Shown here: piece by piece, positions 56,935 through 63,968 of the stretch
How the letters are laid out: every line of letters begins with the position of its first letter
Position numbering within the stretch: the first letter of the stretch is position 1
Source of the DNA: Lacinutrix sp. MedPE-SW
Lineage (GTDB): Bacteria > Bacteroidota > Bacteroidia > Flavobacteriales > Flavobacteriaceae
Length of the DNA: 64,000 nucleotides
Assembly: GCF_001874145.1 (NCBI RefSeq)
Contig: NZ_MPCX01000013.1
Location: 31,527 to 95,526 of the forward strand
Reading direction: 5' to 3'
Notes under the pieces: model-generated
The model's input: the letters and a program-made list of their open reading frames with translations, nothing else
Told to the model about the DNA's origin: nothing
Database searches by the model: none
Position numbers and translations under genes: made by a program

Positions 56935-57489
56935 TTAGTCGCTTACTAAAAAGGTACCACTAACTTTTAATACTTCGGCTTTTGTAAAGTTTCTGTCTGA
57001 ATCAAAACCACTACCATGCGTTATGTAACCGTCTGACTTGTAAGTTACTGGTGAATTTGTAAAAAGCCATTCTTTATTTTGGTCAAAATACAATTGTTCT
57101 GCATACAATGTATCTTTATCGAAGGTTGAAATTAACACATTACCTTGTAAGTCGATAACATCGGTTTCTGCATACAAAATTGCATAATCTGCAACTATAG
57201 TGTTTTTATGGTTATTCTCGTCGTAAATATGAAGCTTTACGCCTTCTGGAAATTCTGAATATGAAAATTTTCTATTTCCATAATCCAGCATTTTTTTACT
57301 AATTAAATTAGCTACAACGCGACCAGAATCTGTTCGTTTTGCATTAATATTTTCGGCAACTCCTTGTGGCTCATTTGCAGATACACCTATTTTGTTAACC
57401 TCTTTAAAATTGTTATTACAAGAAAAAAACAAAGTCATAGCAAATGCTATGACTCCGTTTTTAATAATATGTAATGAATTATTTTTCAT
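56935..57489 (-). CDS. LptC-like LPS-export lipoprotein
   Basis: 184-residue probable lipoprotein (lipobox LFFSC near residue 24) with a beta-jellyroll-like pattern typical of LptC/OstA proteins: ADYAILYAETDVIDLQGNVLI near 100-120, then DTLYAEQLYFD and TNSPVTY. LptC is the periplasmic link of the lipopolysaccharide transport bridge from the inner membrane to LptA/LptD. E. coli LptC is bitopic, whereas this form is predicted to be lipid-anchored, as in other Bacteroidota. Directly follows the TPR gene. Confidence 0.85.
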   Translation of the reverse strand: MKNNSLHIIKNGVIAFAMTLFFSCNNNFKEVNKIGVSANEPQGVAENINAKRTDSGRVVANLISKKMLDYGNRKFSYSEFPEGVKLHIYDENNHKNTIVADYAILYAETDVIDLQGNVLISTFDKDTLYAEQLYFDQNKEWLFTNSPVTYKSDGYITHGSGFDSDRNFTKAEVLKVSGTFLVSD

Positions 57490-58827
57490 TTATATATTTG
57501 GTACTGTTACACTTCTTTGTATCCAACATCCAATTTTTATGGTTTTTCCTCCCATACTTTTATTGAATATTTCGGTTTTTGTAGGAGCTAAACCTCTATA
57601 TCTTGATGCTGCAGAAGCGTTTCCTCCTTTTTCTGCTTCTTGTGCTGCTAACCAAAATACTGCTCTTTGAGTAAAGTTATCTGACCCACAGTTTTTAGCA
57701 CTATTACCATACATGTTTGCAATTTGTAAATGTGCATTTTTACTTGATGGATTTAACTCCATTGCTTTCATGTAGTAGTTTCTAGCTTTACCGTAACTCC
57801 CTTTAGCTTTAAAATCTTTAGCAATTTTATTATATAATTTTGCTTTCTTCAAAGGATCTGTTGTTAATGATAACGTTTGATCGAAGTATTGTTGCTCTCC
57901 TGTTATTAGGTATAGGTAGTAAGCTGTATCTTCGTTTGGTTCAACTGTGTTTTTTTGCTTTACAATTTTAACAAACATTGGATCTTCTTTACAACCTTTA
58001 GAATATAATTTATTCATTGCACGTTGTAACCATTGACCATTATTTTTATTAGCCTCGTAATCTTTTTGGTATAGAGGAATTAAAGTAGAACAGTTTGCTC
58101 TATCTCCTAACTCTGTATCAACACTTCCTGCAATTTTTTCTAAAGCATTAACTGTTTGAGAGTAAAATTTCTTGTAACGTGCTTCTTTTTTTGCTAAAGT
58201 TGCACCGCTAGCCTCTTTTTCAACATACTCGTTTAATTTCTTTGTATTAAAGTCTGTTTCTTTCTCTAATTTATCTACTACATCATCATACTTATCAAAA
58301 AGTTCTTGAGCTGTTTTTTGTTTAGCATCGTAAAGGCTTACCATAGACTTAAAGTAAACATATAATCCTTTAGGACTTTTAAAGTTTGCTAAATCTGTTT
58401 TGTAAATAGCATCAAATTCATTATAAATCATAGCATCTGTTAAACCTAATAACTTTCTGTTATCGTATCTAAGTTCTGCTTTTTTAGCTAAATACTTTCC
58501 TTTAGGAGATTTTTTTGCATATTCTACAATTCTAGCATCCCAAAGGTCGCTTAATTCTTGAATATAACCTTTTTTCACATCACCTTCAGTCTCATCAATT
58601 AAACCTTCAAACATATCTTCACCGTACTTAAATTGAGCACCTGGATTATATTTTGGACATTCGGTTCTTAACTTTTTAAAAGGCTCGTAAGCTGCTTTAA
58701 AGTTTTTTGCTTTTACATACTCTGTCATTATAGACAGTGTTTGGTTACATTCTTCTTCATTTTGAGAAAAACCTAAAGTTGTTCCTAGAAATAAAAACGC
58801 AACGAATAGTGTGATGTTAGTTTTCAT
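57490..58827 (-). CDS. secreted tetratricopeptide-repeat protein
   Basis: 445 residues with a signal peptide (about 1-21). TPR-like helices occur near the N-terminus (TEYVKAKNFKAAYEPFKKL) and clearly near 345-400 (KIAKDFKAKGSYGKARNYYMKAMELNPSSKNAH). The centre is helical and Lys-rich. Probably a periplasmic scaffold. It lies between an outer-membrane protein gene and lptC with very short gaps, which suggests an envelope-assembly role, but I do not recognise a named family. Confidence 0.78.
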   Translation of the reverse strand: MKTNITLFVAFLFLGTTLGFSQNEEECNQTLSIMTEYVKAKNFKAAYEPFKKLRTECPKYNPGAQFKYGEDMFEGLIDETEGDVKKGYIQELSDLWDARIVEYAKKSPKGKYLAKKAELRYDNRKLLGLTDAMIYNEFDAIYKTDLANFKSPKGLYVYFKSMVSLYDAKQKTAQELFDKYDDVVDKLEKETDFNTKKLNEYVEKEASGATLAKKEARYKKFYSQTVNALEKIAGSVDTELGDRANCSTLIPLYQKDYEANKNNGQWLQRAMNKLYSKGCKEDPMFVKIVKQKNTVEPNEDTAYYLYLITGEQQYFDQTLSLTTDPLKKAKLYNKIAKDFKAKGSYGKARNYYMKAMELNPSSKNAHLQIANMYGNSAKNCGSDNFTQRAVFWLAAQEAEKGGNASAASRYRGLAPTKTEIFNKSMGGKTIKIGCWIQRSVTVPNI

Positions 58828-58847
58828 ATTATTAAATTTTACTTTGT

Positions 58848-60161
58848 TTAGTTATACTTTCTTTTGTTAAACCATCTATCGTTAAGCGATAAACTTAATT
58901 GAAATTTTACAAAATTCTCTTTTATTAAATTAGCATCTGTTGTTCCTCTGTTTCCTATTTCGAAACCTAAGTTAGTATTAGAGAATAATCTTCCAACTGG
59001 TAATCCTACTCCAAAAGATATGCCAAACTCTTTAATTGATTGATTTTGGATGTTTAATCCTGTGTTTTCAAATCGTAATCCAGCTCTGTAAACCACTCTT
59101 TTAAAGTAACTTGAGAAACTATTATACTCTGGTATATAAAAACCTCCTAATGATACTGTTGATGCATTTTCAAAAGTTGTTCCTGTATTACTATACAATT
59201 CATTTGAAAAATCGCTAGTATTTTGAGATGTATATTCTACACCTGCAAACCATTTATTTGGTTCTCCTAACCCAGAACCAATTGAAAATCTAGATGGTAA
59301 TGTTAACTCTGTTTCGTCTAAGCCTGAAGATTCTAAATCTGCATCAATAGTATTAATTTCGAATTCGTTACCACTAAAACTATCTATTGTTATTGTAGAA
59401 AATGAGCGTGTATTTTTTGAAACTAAATTACTTGATGGAGAATATGTTAATGCAGATTGCAATTCTAATTTATCGGTAATTTTACCTTTATAATGTAAAC
59501 CTAAGTTAATATTTAATCCACTTAAATCTGAACGGTTATTTTCTCTTGATTGTGTTTGTAATGGATCACCTTCGTTATTATACCTAAACTGGATTGTACT
59601 ATTTTGGATGTTTCCAAAATTATAGTTAGCATCTATACCTGCACTAAAATTTTTATTTATTTGGTATCCTACAGAGAAAAAAGCTTTATTTAAACCGCCT
59701 TCACCACTAAACCTAGTATCTATATTGCCTTGACTATTAATATTTTCCAACTTATACCCAACAGCTGTATATGGCATTAAGCCAAAACCTATTCCAAATT
59801 TTCCTACTGGAATAGATAGCGCTAAATAATCGAAAGTTGTAGAATTCACCTTTGCTTCTCCAGAATTACTTTCTAGATTGGTAGAAGTGGTTCCTGCTCC
59901 AACGGTAAATTTCACAGGTCTACTTTCGCCATTAAAAGGTAAAACACTTAAGTTATTGTCTGCGTAAGTTGCAGGATTTCTTAAATTAACATGTATACTG
60001 TCTTTATATATGCTTAATCCTCCCATACTTCTATTCTCTACAGTACCTTTAAATTTTAAAGCACCAATACCGTAAAAAGAATATGGCGAAGCTGTTGTTT
60101 CCTGGGCGTAACTTTTGATTGCAAATAGTGCAATAAAAACTAATACAAGTTTTTTAATCAT
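58848..60161 (-). CDS. outer-membrane beta-barrel protein, unnamed
   Basis: 437 residues with a signal peptide (about 1-19) and a repeated pattern of amphipathic strands with Asn/Gly turns. The N-terminal YSFYGIGALKF...RSMGGLSI segment resembles a widespread Bacteroidota outer-membrane family related in overall shape to FadL-like barrels. No catalytic or binding motif is visible. The end of coaX overlaps its start by one base, and the TPR and lptC-like genes follow, so it belongs to one operon with them. Confidence 0.8.
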   Translation of the reverse strand: MIKKLVLVFIALFAIKSYAQETTASPYSFYGIGALKFKGTVENRSMGGLSIYKDSIHVNLRNPATYADNNLSVLPFNGESRPVKFTVGAGTTSTNLESNSGEAKVNSTTFDYLALSIPVGKFGIGFGLMPYTAVGYKLENINSQGNIDTRFSGEGGLNKAFFSVGYQINKNFSAGIDANYNFGNIQNSTIQFRYNNEGDPLQTQSRENNRSDLSGLNINLGLHYKGKITDKLELQSALTYSPSSNLVSKNTRSFSTITIDSFSGNEFEINTIDADLESSGLDETELTLPSRFSIGSGLGEPNKWFAGVEYTSQNTSDFSNELYSNTGTTFENASTVSLGGFYIPEYNSFSSYFKRVVYRAGLRFENTGLNIQNQSIKEFGISFGVGLPVGRLFSNTNLGFEIGNRGTTDANLIKENFVKFQLSLSLNDRWFNKRKYN

Positions 60162-60889
60162 TAGTGTTTATTATATTGTAAAATAAAATTCAATCCTTGT
60201 AAAAGGAAATTCGAGTTGGCAAATATGCTACTTTTTAATTGTTTAGACAACATTTTAGCATCTCCACCTGTTAAAATTACTGTTAAATCTGAAAATTTCT
60301 CTTGATATTGTGTTATACTTCCATCAATTTCGTTTAAAACACCATTTACAACGCCACAATGCATTGCAGTATCTGTTGCGTCTCCAATAAAATTTTCTGG
60401 CGTTTTTGTTTCTAATAACGGTAAATTTGCTGTTTGATTATGCATTGCCTTATACCTCATGCGTATTCCTGGCGAAATGGCACCTCCTAAATATTCATTT
60501 TTGGTATTAATAAAATCGTAAGTAATACATGTTCCTGCATCTATAATTAAAACATTTTTATCTGGAAACTGTTCTACTGATGCGCATACTAATGCAATTC
60601 TATCTATACCCAATGTTTTTGGCGTACTATATAAGTTATTAAACGGAAGGTTTGTTTTATGAGATAATACTTGAAGTTTAAATTCTTTATTTAAAAAAGA
60701 CAGCGTTTCTTTGTCTAAATCTCCTACAGAAGAAACAATTGCACTATTTAAAGTTTTATATTTTTTTTTAAATTTTGCAACTTCGTTTTTACTATTTACA
60801 GTTTTTACACTTACTTTATTAATAAGCTTATTATCTTCAAAAATGGCAATTTTTGTATATGTATTACCAACATCTATAATTAAATTCAT
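60161..60889 (-). CDS. coaX: type III pantothenate kinase
   Basis: First step of coenzyme A synthesis: phosphorylation of pantothenate, by the acetate-kinase/Hsp70-fold type III enzyme. Motifs: DVGNTYTKIAIF (6-17, phosphate-binding), PKTLGIDRIAL near 92, LIIDAGTCITYDF near 118 and GGAISPGIRMR near 137. 242 residues, normal. First gene of the minus-strand envelope operon; coupling to it by one-base overlap is likely historical rather than functional. Confidence 0.96.
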   Translation of the reverse strand: MNLIIDVGNTYTKIAIFEDNKLINKVSVKTVNSKNEVAKFKKKYKTLNSAIVSSVGDLDKETLSFLNKEFKLQVLSHKTNLPFNNLYSTPKTLGIDRIALVCASVEQFPDKNVLIIDAGTCITYDFINTKNEYLGGAISPGIRMRYKAMHNQTANLPLLETKTPENFIGDATDTAMHCGVVNGVLNEIDGSITQYQEKFSDLTVILTGGDAKMLSKQLKSSIFANSNFLLQGLNFILQYNKH

Positions 60890-60905
60890 ACTCTAAAATG
60901 AAAAA

Positions 60906-60913
60906 CAAATTTA
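60906..60913 (-). promoter_or_regulatory. -7 promoter element of the coaX operon
   Basis: TAAATTTG on the minus strand (TAnnTTTG), 16 bases before the coaX ATG; no clear TTTG at the right upstream spacing. Confidence 0.45.
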
Positions 60914-61027
60914 CAAAACCAACTTAAAAAACGATTGTAATTAATTGATATTATGCTCACTTAAGTAAATATTAAAATTTATAATTAAATAAAAATTAAA
61001 AAATTATTAAAATTTTACAATTTTTCT

Positions 61028-61058
61028 TTTGCAAGTATTAAAATTGAGACTATATTTG
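61028..61058 (+). promoter_or_regulatory. promoter of tRNA-Phe
   Basis: TTTG (61028-61031), 19-base spacer, TATATTTG (61051-61058): a full match to the Bacteroidota pattern, 21 bases before the tRNA 5' end. Confidence 0.8.
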
Positions 61059-61079
61059 CACTCGCATTTTTATGCAACT

Positions 61080-61155
61080 GGTGCCTTAGCTCAGTTGGTA
61101 GAGCAAAGGACTGAAAATCCTTGTGTCCCTGGTTCGATTCCTGGAGGCACCACCA
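61080..61155 (+). tRNA. tRNA-Phe (anticodon GAA)
   Basis: Full cloverleaf: acceptor stem GGTGCCT / AGGCACC, D arm GCTC...GAGC, anticodon stem AAGGA / TCCTT with loop CTGAAAA (anticodon GAA), T arm CCTGG TTCGATT CCTGG, discriminator A. The 3' CCA is encoded. Preceded by a strong promoter and followed by a terminator. Lies just upstream of the cassette array. Confidence 0.97.
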
Positions 61156-61160
61156 CTAAA

Positions 61161-61190
61161 AACCCGATTCAAATGAATCGGGTTTTTTGG
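61161..61190 (+). terminator. terminator after tRNA-Phe
   Basis: 11-bp stem AACCCGATTCA / TGAATCGGGTT (61161-61171 and 61174-61184) with a two-base gap between arms (the innermost pairs will open to form the loop) and a T run. Confidence 0.9.
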
Positions 61191-61353
61191 TTTTAATAAG
61201 CTACACTATTAGAAAACTTTAATTACAAATTTCTATATTTTGCATATTTCACCTTCTTGATAATTAAAAAAACCATTACTATCTACATTTTAAAATTAAC
61301 AAGCCTTTACTTACGCTATAAGCTTTAACCTTTCGCAAAAGTTGCGATAACCT
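61191..61353. other. gap between tRNA-Phe terminator and the cassette array
   Basis: AT-rich, with no convincing ORF on either strand. The only structure seen is a short hairpin CGCAAAAGTTGCG (61334-61346). An integron integrase or an obvious repeat of the tRNA 3' end is not present. Confidence 0.4.
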
Positions 61354-61460
61354 GCCAAAAATAAAATATATACAAACTTTAACAAAAGTTGGTATATACC
61401 GCCAAATTTGTTTGCTAACCGGTACAAAATGATTATGTTTGGTATATATAATAGTTGGCT
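61354..61460 (+). repeat. boundary recombination-site-like element (site 0) before cassette 1
   Basis: The left arm starts GCCAAAAATAAAATATATAC (61354 on) and the right arm, read as reverse complement from 61459, is GCCAACTATTATATATACC, so the ends form an imperfect inverted repeat about 107 nt long that ends in GTTGGCT like the right boxes of sites 1-4. The left box has lost the AAC of the other sites. It is either a degenerate attC of a lost cassette or an attI-like primary site. It contains a promoter-like sequence. Confidence 0.55.
61411..61441 (+). promoter_or_regulatory. candidate promoter reading into the cassette array
   Basis: TTTG (61411-61414), 19-base spacer, TATGTTTG (61434-61441). 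Full match to the Bacteroidota pattern; transcription would begin near 61448, just before the first cassette. The position recalls the Pc promoter of integrons. In such AT-rich DNA a chance match is possible. Confidence 0.5.
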
Positions 61461-61472
61461 GTAATTTGAGAA

Positions 61473-61916
61473 ATGATTGAGATTGAATATAAAATAGTTG
61501 GAAGTGGATGGGCAAATGGAAAAATTGGCAATGGAAAAAAACGGACAAAATTTGCTGTTTCCTATCTAAACGATTCTTTAAAAGAACTCGCTGAATCTGC
61601 AATTGAAATTCGTGAAAAGGATTTTAAATCTGTTGTGTTTATGGAAGAACCTGGAGAACACGTGCTAATTTTGAATCGAAAAGACGAAAATAAAATTGAC
61701 TATGAATTGAGATGGTATAAAGATTGGTGGAGCTGGAATCTGATTGACGAAAACAATTTTGAATCTGTATTTAAAGGAGAAACAACAGTTCCTAAATATA
61801 TAAACCAAGTTAGAAACGTGCTGAATGAAATAATGATTGAACTTGGACCAGATGAATATCGGAAAAAATGGGTTGAACATGACTTTCCGATAGCTGAATA
61901 TGAAAAACTGAAATAA
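61473..61916 (+). CDS. cassette 1 protein, unknown, soluble
   Basis: Unrecognised 147-residue acidic soluble protein rich in Trp, Glu and Lys (e.g. YELRWYKDWWSWNLID near 78-93), with no signal peptide or membrane segment. It begins 19 bases after the cassette boundary and stops 4 bases before the downstream complementary tag. Leucine codons are unlike the core genome: only 1 of about 10 is TTA. The compact size and many aromatic residues recall immunity-type or accessory proteins, but no family can be named. Confidence 0.75.
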   Translation: MIEIEYKIVGSGWANGKIGNGKKRTKFAVSYLNDSLKELAESAIEIREKDFKSVVFMEEPGEHVLILNRKDENKIDYELRWYKDWWSWNLIDENNFESVFKGETTVPKYINQVRNVLNEIMIELGPDEYRKKWVEHDFPIAEYEKLK

Positions 61917-61923
61917 AAACTAC

Positions 61924-62056
61924 AGCCAACACCGTGTATAATTAATTGCTTGGTACAGGTCTACTCGGAATTTCCTTCGGAAATTCCTCTGGCTCGTCCA
62001 CTTTTGCTAAATTAGTTGCTTAAACACGCAACTAACCATACACAAAACCGTTGTGG
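61924..62056 (+). repeat. attC-like site 1
   Basis: 133 nt from GCCAAC to GTTGTGG. Outer arms: GTGTATAATTAATTGC (61934-61949) against the reverse complement of 62028-62043, 13 of 16 matching. Inside are two more hairpins: GGAATTTCC-TTC-GGAAATTCC (61967-61987, perfect) and TTAGTTGC/GCAACTAA (62012-62019 and 62028-62035). No T tract follows, so it is not a terminator. Confidence 0.8.
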
Positions 62057-62115
62057 TGCATTTACCCAAAACGAACCGAAACCGAAAAACTAACTCAAAC
62101 TTAACTGAAATTTTA

Positions 62116-62673
62116 ATGAATTTTTCACGACATTGTGATTTATGTGATAATAGAATATCTAGTCTGGAAAAAGGATTGACTTGTAATTTGACTAATAAAA
62201 AACCTGATTTTAATAATACTTGCTCAAAAATTACACTCGACAAAAAATTTCAAGAAATATTAGAAATTGCAAATATCGAATTAGAAATATTACGCAGAAA
62301 TAAAAAATCAATTCATTGGACTTTTTACTCGACTATTATTGGCGGATTCCTATTAATAATTGGCGGATATTTTTTTTCCGATTGGACTATACATAGCATT
62401 TTTCTATGGTATGTGAAAATTGGAATAATTGGAGCTGGATTCACATTTCTCGGAATTGCTTACTCTAAACTGAACGGATTTAGAAAAAAAGAAAAGAAAG
62501 CGAGATTTGACAAACTAAAAATAGATGAAACAATAAACAAATACGGAATTGAATATAATCCGAGTTTTGATTTTGAAAAGAAAATTCACGGAATTCAAGA
62601 AGTGAACGTAAATTTGGAATTTAAGAATTGGACAAAAAAACGCACCACAACACCGTATAAAATTAATTGCTAG
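62116..62673 (+). CDS. cassette 2 protein: Cys4 N-terminus plus two membrane segments
   Basis: 185 residues. Cys7, Cys10, Cys23 and Cys36 form a CxxC...C...C pattern (CDLCDNR...GLTCNLTNKKPDF...C) that I have seen at the N-terminus of many small Bacteroidota proteins and that probably binds zinc. Membrane segments lie at about 70-87 and 95-117, then a charged cytosolic tail. The frame opens earlier at a GTG (62053), but that lies in the recombination box; the ATG is preferred. The last ~10 residues are encoded by the downstream attC-like site, which also supplies the TAG. Function unknown. Confidence 0.75.
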   Translation: MNFSRHCDLCDNRISSLEKGLTCNLTNKKPDFNNTCSKITLDKKFQEILEIANIELEILRRNKKSIHWTFYSTIIGGFLLIIGGYFFSDWTIHSIFLWYVKIGIIGAGFTFLGIAYSKLNGFRKKEKKARFDKLKIDETINKYGIEYNPSFDFEKKIHGIQEVNVNLEFKNWTKKRTTTPYKINC

Positions 62674-62776
62674 TGCAAGCCTACTTACGAAAATCCTCGC
62701 GGATTTTCTATTCGGTTTGTATTTGCTAAATTAGTTGCTTAAACAATGCAACTAATCTTATACAAACACGTTGTGC
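62645..62776 (+). repeat. attC-like site 2
   Basis: 132 nt from CCACAAC to GTTGTGC. Outer arms: GTATAAAATTAATTGC (62655-62670) against the reverse complement of 62748-62763, 14 of 16 matching. Inner hairpins GAAAATCC-TCGC-GGATTTTC (62689-62708) and TTAGTTGC/GCAACTAA (62731-62738 and 62748-62755). Confidence 0.8.
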
Positions 62777-62802
62777 AACATTTGCCAAATCACACTCTGA
62801 AA

Positions 62803-63192
62803 ATGAATTCGGAAATATTTGAACATATAAAATTCATATTAATTGATTCGATAAATGACGATATTCAAGGAATCTACGAATTGAATAATGCTGTAAAAAA
62901 ATATTACTCTGAATTGGAATCTCAAAACGGAACTGAATTTGTTTGCGGAAAAATACTCTCTGAATTGATTTCCGAAAATTATGTGAGAGTTGTTAAAATG
63001 ACAAATCCTGAATTTAAAGTAATTGAGTCAATTGAGACCAAAATCGGATTAAAAATAGCATCGGAAAAAACTAATTGGACTGAATACGAAAATGAATGGG
63101 TTTACGGAATTGAAAGTGTGGATGTGAAAAAATCAGTCGAATTGGAAAATAAACTGTACGAAAAAATAAAAACGTTGCACAACACCGTATAA
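62803..63192 (+). CDS. cassette 3 protein, unknown, soluble
   Basis: Unrecognised 129-residue acidic, largely helical protein (MNSEIFEHIKFILIDSINDD) with no membrane segment or signal. The frame is open from an ATG at 62746, but that ATG lies inside attC-like site 2, and the residues it would add are encoded by the site, so the later ATG is chosen. The final residues LHNTV and the TAA are encoded by the next attC-like site. Leucine codons favour TTG (5 of 9) instead of TTA. Confidence 0.7.
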   Translation: MNSEIFEHIKFILIDSINDDIQGIYELNNAVKKYYSELESQNGTEFVCGKILSELISENYVRVVKMTNPEFKVIESIETKIGLKIASEKTNWTEYENEWVYGIESVDVKKSVELENKLYEKIKTLHNTV

Positions 63193-63308
63193 AAATAATT
63201 GCTATTTTGTGCTTAAACAAAGGTAGTTGCGTATTTGCTACTTCTGAATTTCCTTCGGAAATTCCTCGCACGCAAACCCGCAACTATTCTTATACAAACA
63301 CGTTGGCA
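63177..63308 (+). repeat. attC-like site 3
   Basis: 132 nt from GCACAAC to GTTGGCA. Outer arms: GTATAAAAATAATTGC (63187-63202) against the reverse complement of 63280-63295, 14 of 16 matching. Inner hairpin GAATTTCC-TTC-GGAAATTC (63246-63264), nearly the same as in site 1 although the order of the middle part differs. Confidence 0.8.
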
Positions 63309-63350
63309 AACATTTAAGAGCAACTTTACGGAAAAGAAAAATAAACTGAA

Positions 63351-63761
63351 TTGGATAATAGCATAATCGGAATTGGAATTGCACTCGGAGTTAGTTTCTT
63401 TATTCTTTACACAAGGAAAAAGAAATGGATGACCGAAAAAATAGTGTGGTTGATTTGCATCGGACTTTTAGCATTCGGAATATTTGGACTTTTGTACTCA
63501 AAATCTGAATTTAGAGATGATAAGGTTATGTACTTCGGATTTTGTGTTCCAATAGTTTATTGGATTTTTGACCGACTTTTTAAAAAGATTAGTGAAAACA
63601 TACATAAAAGAGATTTCATTCTTTTTTTAAGATATTCGGACGAAATAAATGACGGACTTGGAGCAAAAAATCCTCACGTAAAAGTTTCTGACAAATTATT
63701 TTCGTTTGGACTTTTGATTATAATTGTAGCTACTCTTTTTATCGGAATTAAAATATTATGA
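63351..63761 (+). CDS. cassette 4 protein, small multi-pass membrane protein
   Basis: Unrecognised protein of 136 residues with four hydrophobic segments (about 4-20, 31-49, 57-75 and 115-135). No ATG fits the N-terminus: an in-frame stop lies at 63342, so the frame opens at 63345 and a TTG at 63351 is the best start; the next ATG (63429) would lose the first membrane segment. The stop lies 13 bases before the complementary tag. Function unknown. Confidence 0.6.
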   Translation: MDNSIIGIGIALGVSFFILYTRKKKWMTEKIVWLICIGLLAFGIFGLLYSKSEFRDDKVMYFGFCVPIVYWIFDRLFKKISENIHKRDFILFLRYSDEINDGLGAKNPHVKVSDKLFSFGLLIIIVATLFIGIKIL

Positions 63762-63776
63762 AAATAAAAAACGATT

Positions 63777-63909
63777 TGCCAACAATGTATAGCCGCAATT
63801 ACGGCGGATTCGACTACGTCCGAATCCACTCGGAATTGCTAACGTCAGTTCTAAACCGAAAAACTTCGTATATTTATCCGTAACTGACGGTTATACGAGA
63901 CCGTTAGGT
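63777..63909 (+). repeat. attC-like site 4
   Basis: 133 nt from TGCCAAC to GTTAGGT. Outer arms GTATAGCCGCAATTACGG (63787-63804) and reverse complement of 63878-63896 match except for two substitutions and one extra base in the right arm, i.e. an unpaired bulge in the folded strand. Inner hairpins: GGATTCG/CGAATCC (63806-63812 and 63821-63827) and CGTCAGTT/AACTGACG (63843-63850 and 63882-63889). Its middle differs in sequence from sites 1-3, but size and design are the same. The right box GTTAGGT fits the canonical integron GTTRRRY. Confidence 0.8.
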
Positions 63910-63968
63910 TTAATTTCCCCAAACATAACGGAAGTGTTCGTAATTTTTAGATAAAGTAGTGTTGAATT

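Noticed and set aside
61080..61155. tRNA-Phe as the attachment site of an integrative element
   Set aside because: No second copy of the tRNA 3' end was found in the remaining 2.8 kb; cannot be judged beyond the window.
61967..61987. Perfect hairpin as a terminator of cassette 1
   Set aside because: No T tract, and equivalent hairpins recur inside every site, so they belong to the recombination-site fold.
62053..62115. GTG start for the cassette 2 ORF
   Set aside because: It lies in the right box of site 1; the ATG at 62116 gives a protein starting just before the Cys4 motif.
62746..62802. Upstream ATG for the cassette 3 ORF
   Set aside because: It lies within the recombination site; the encoded residues are site sequence and would change on each cassette move. 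Kept only as a note.
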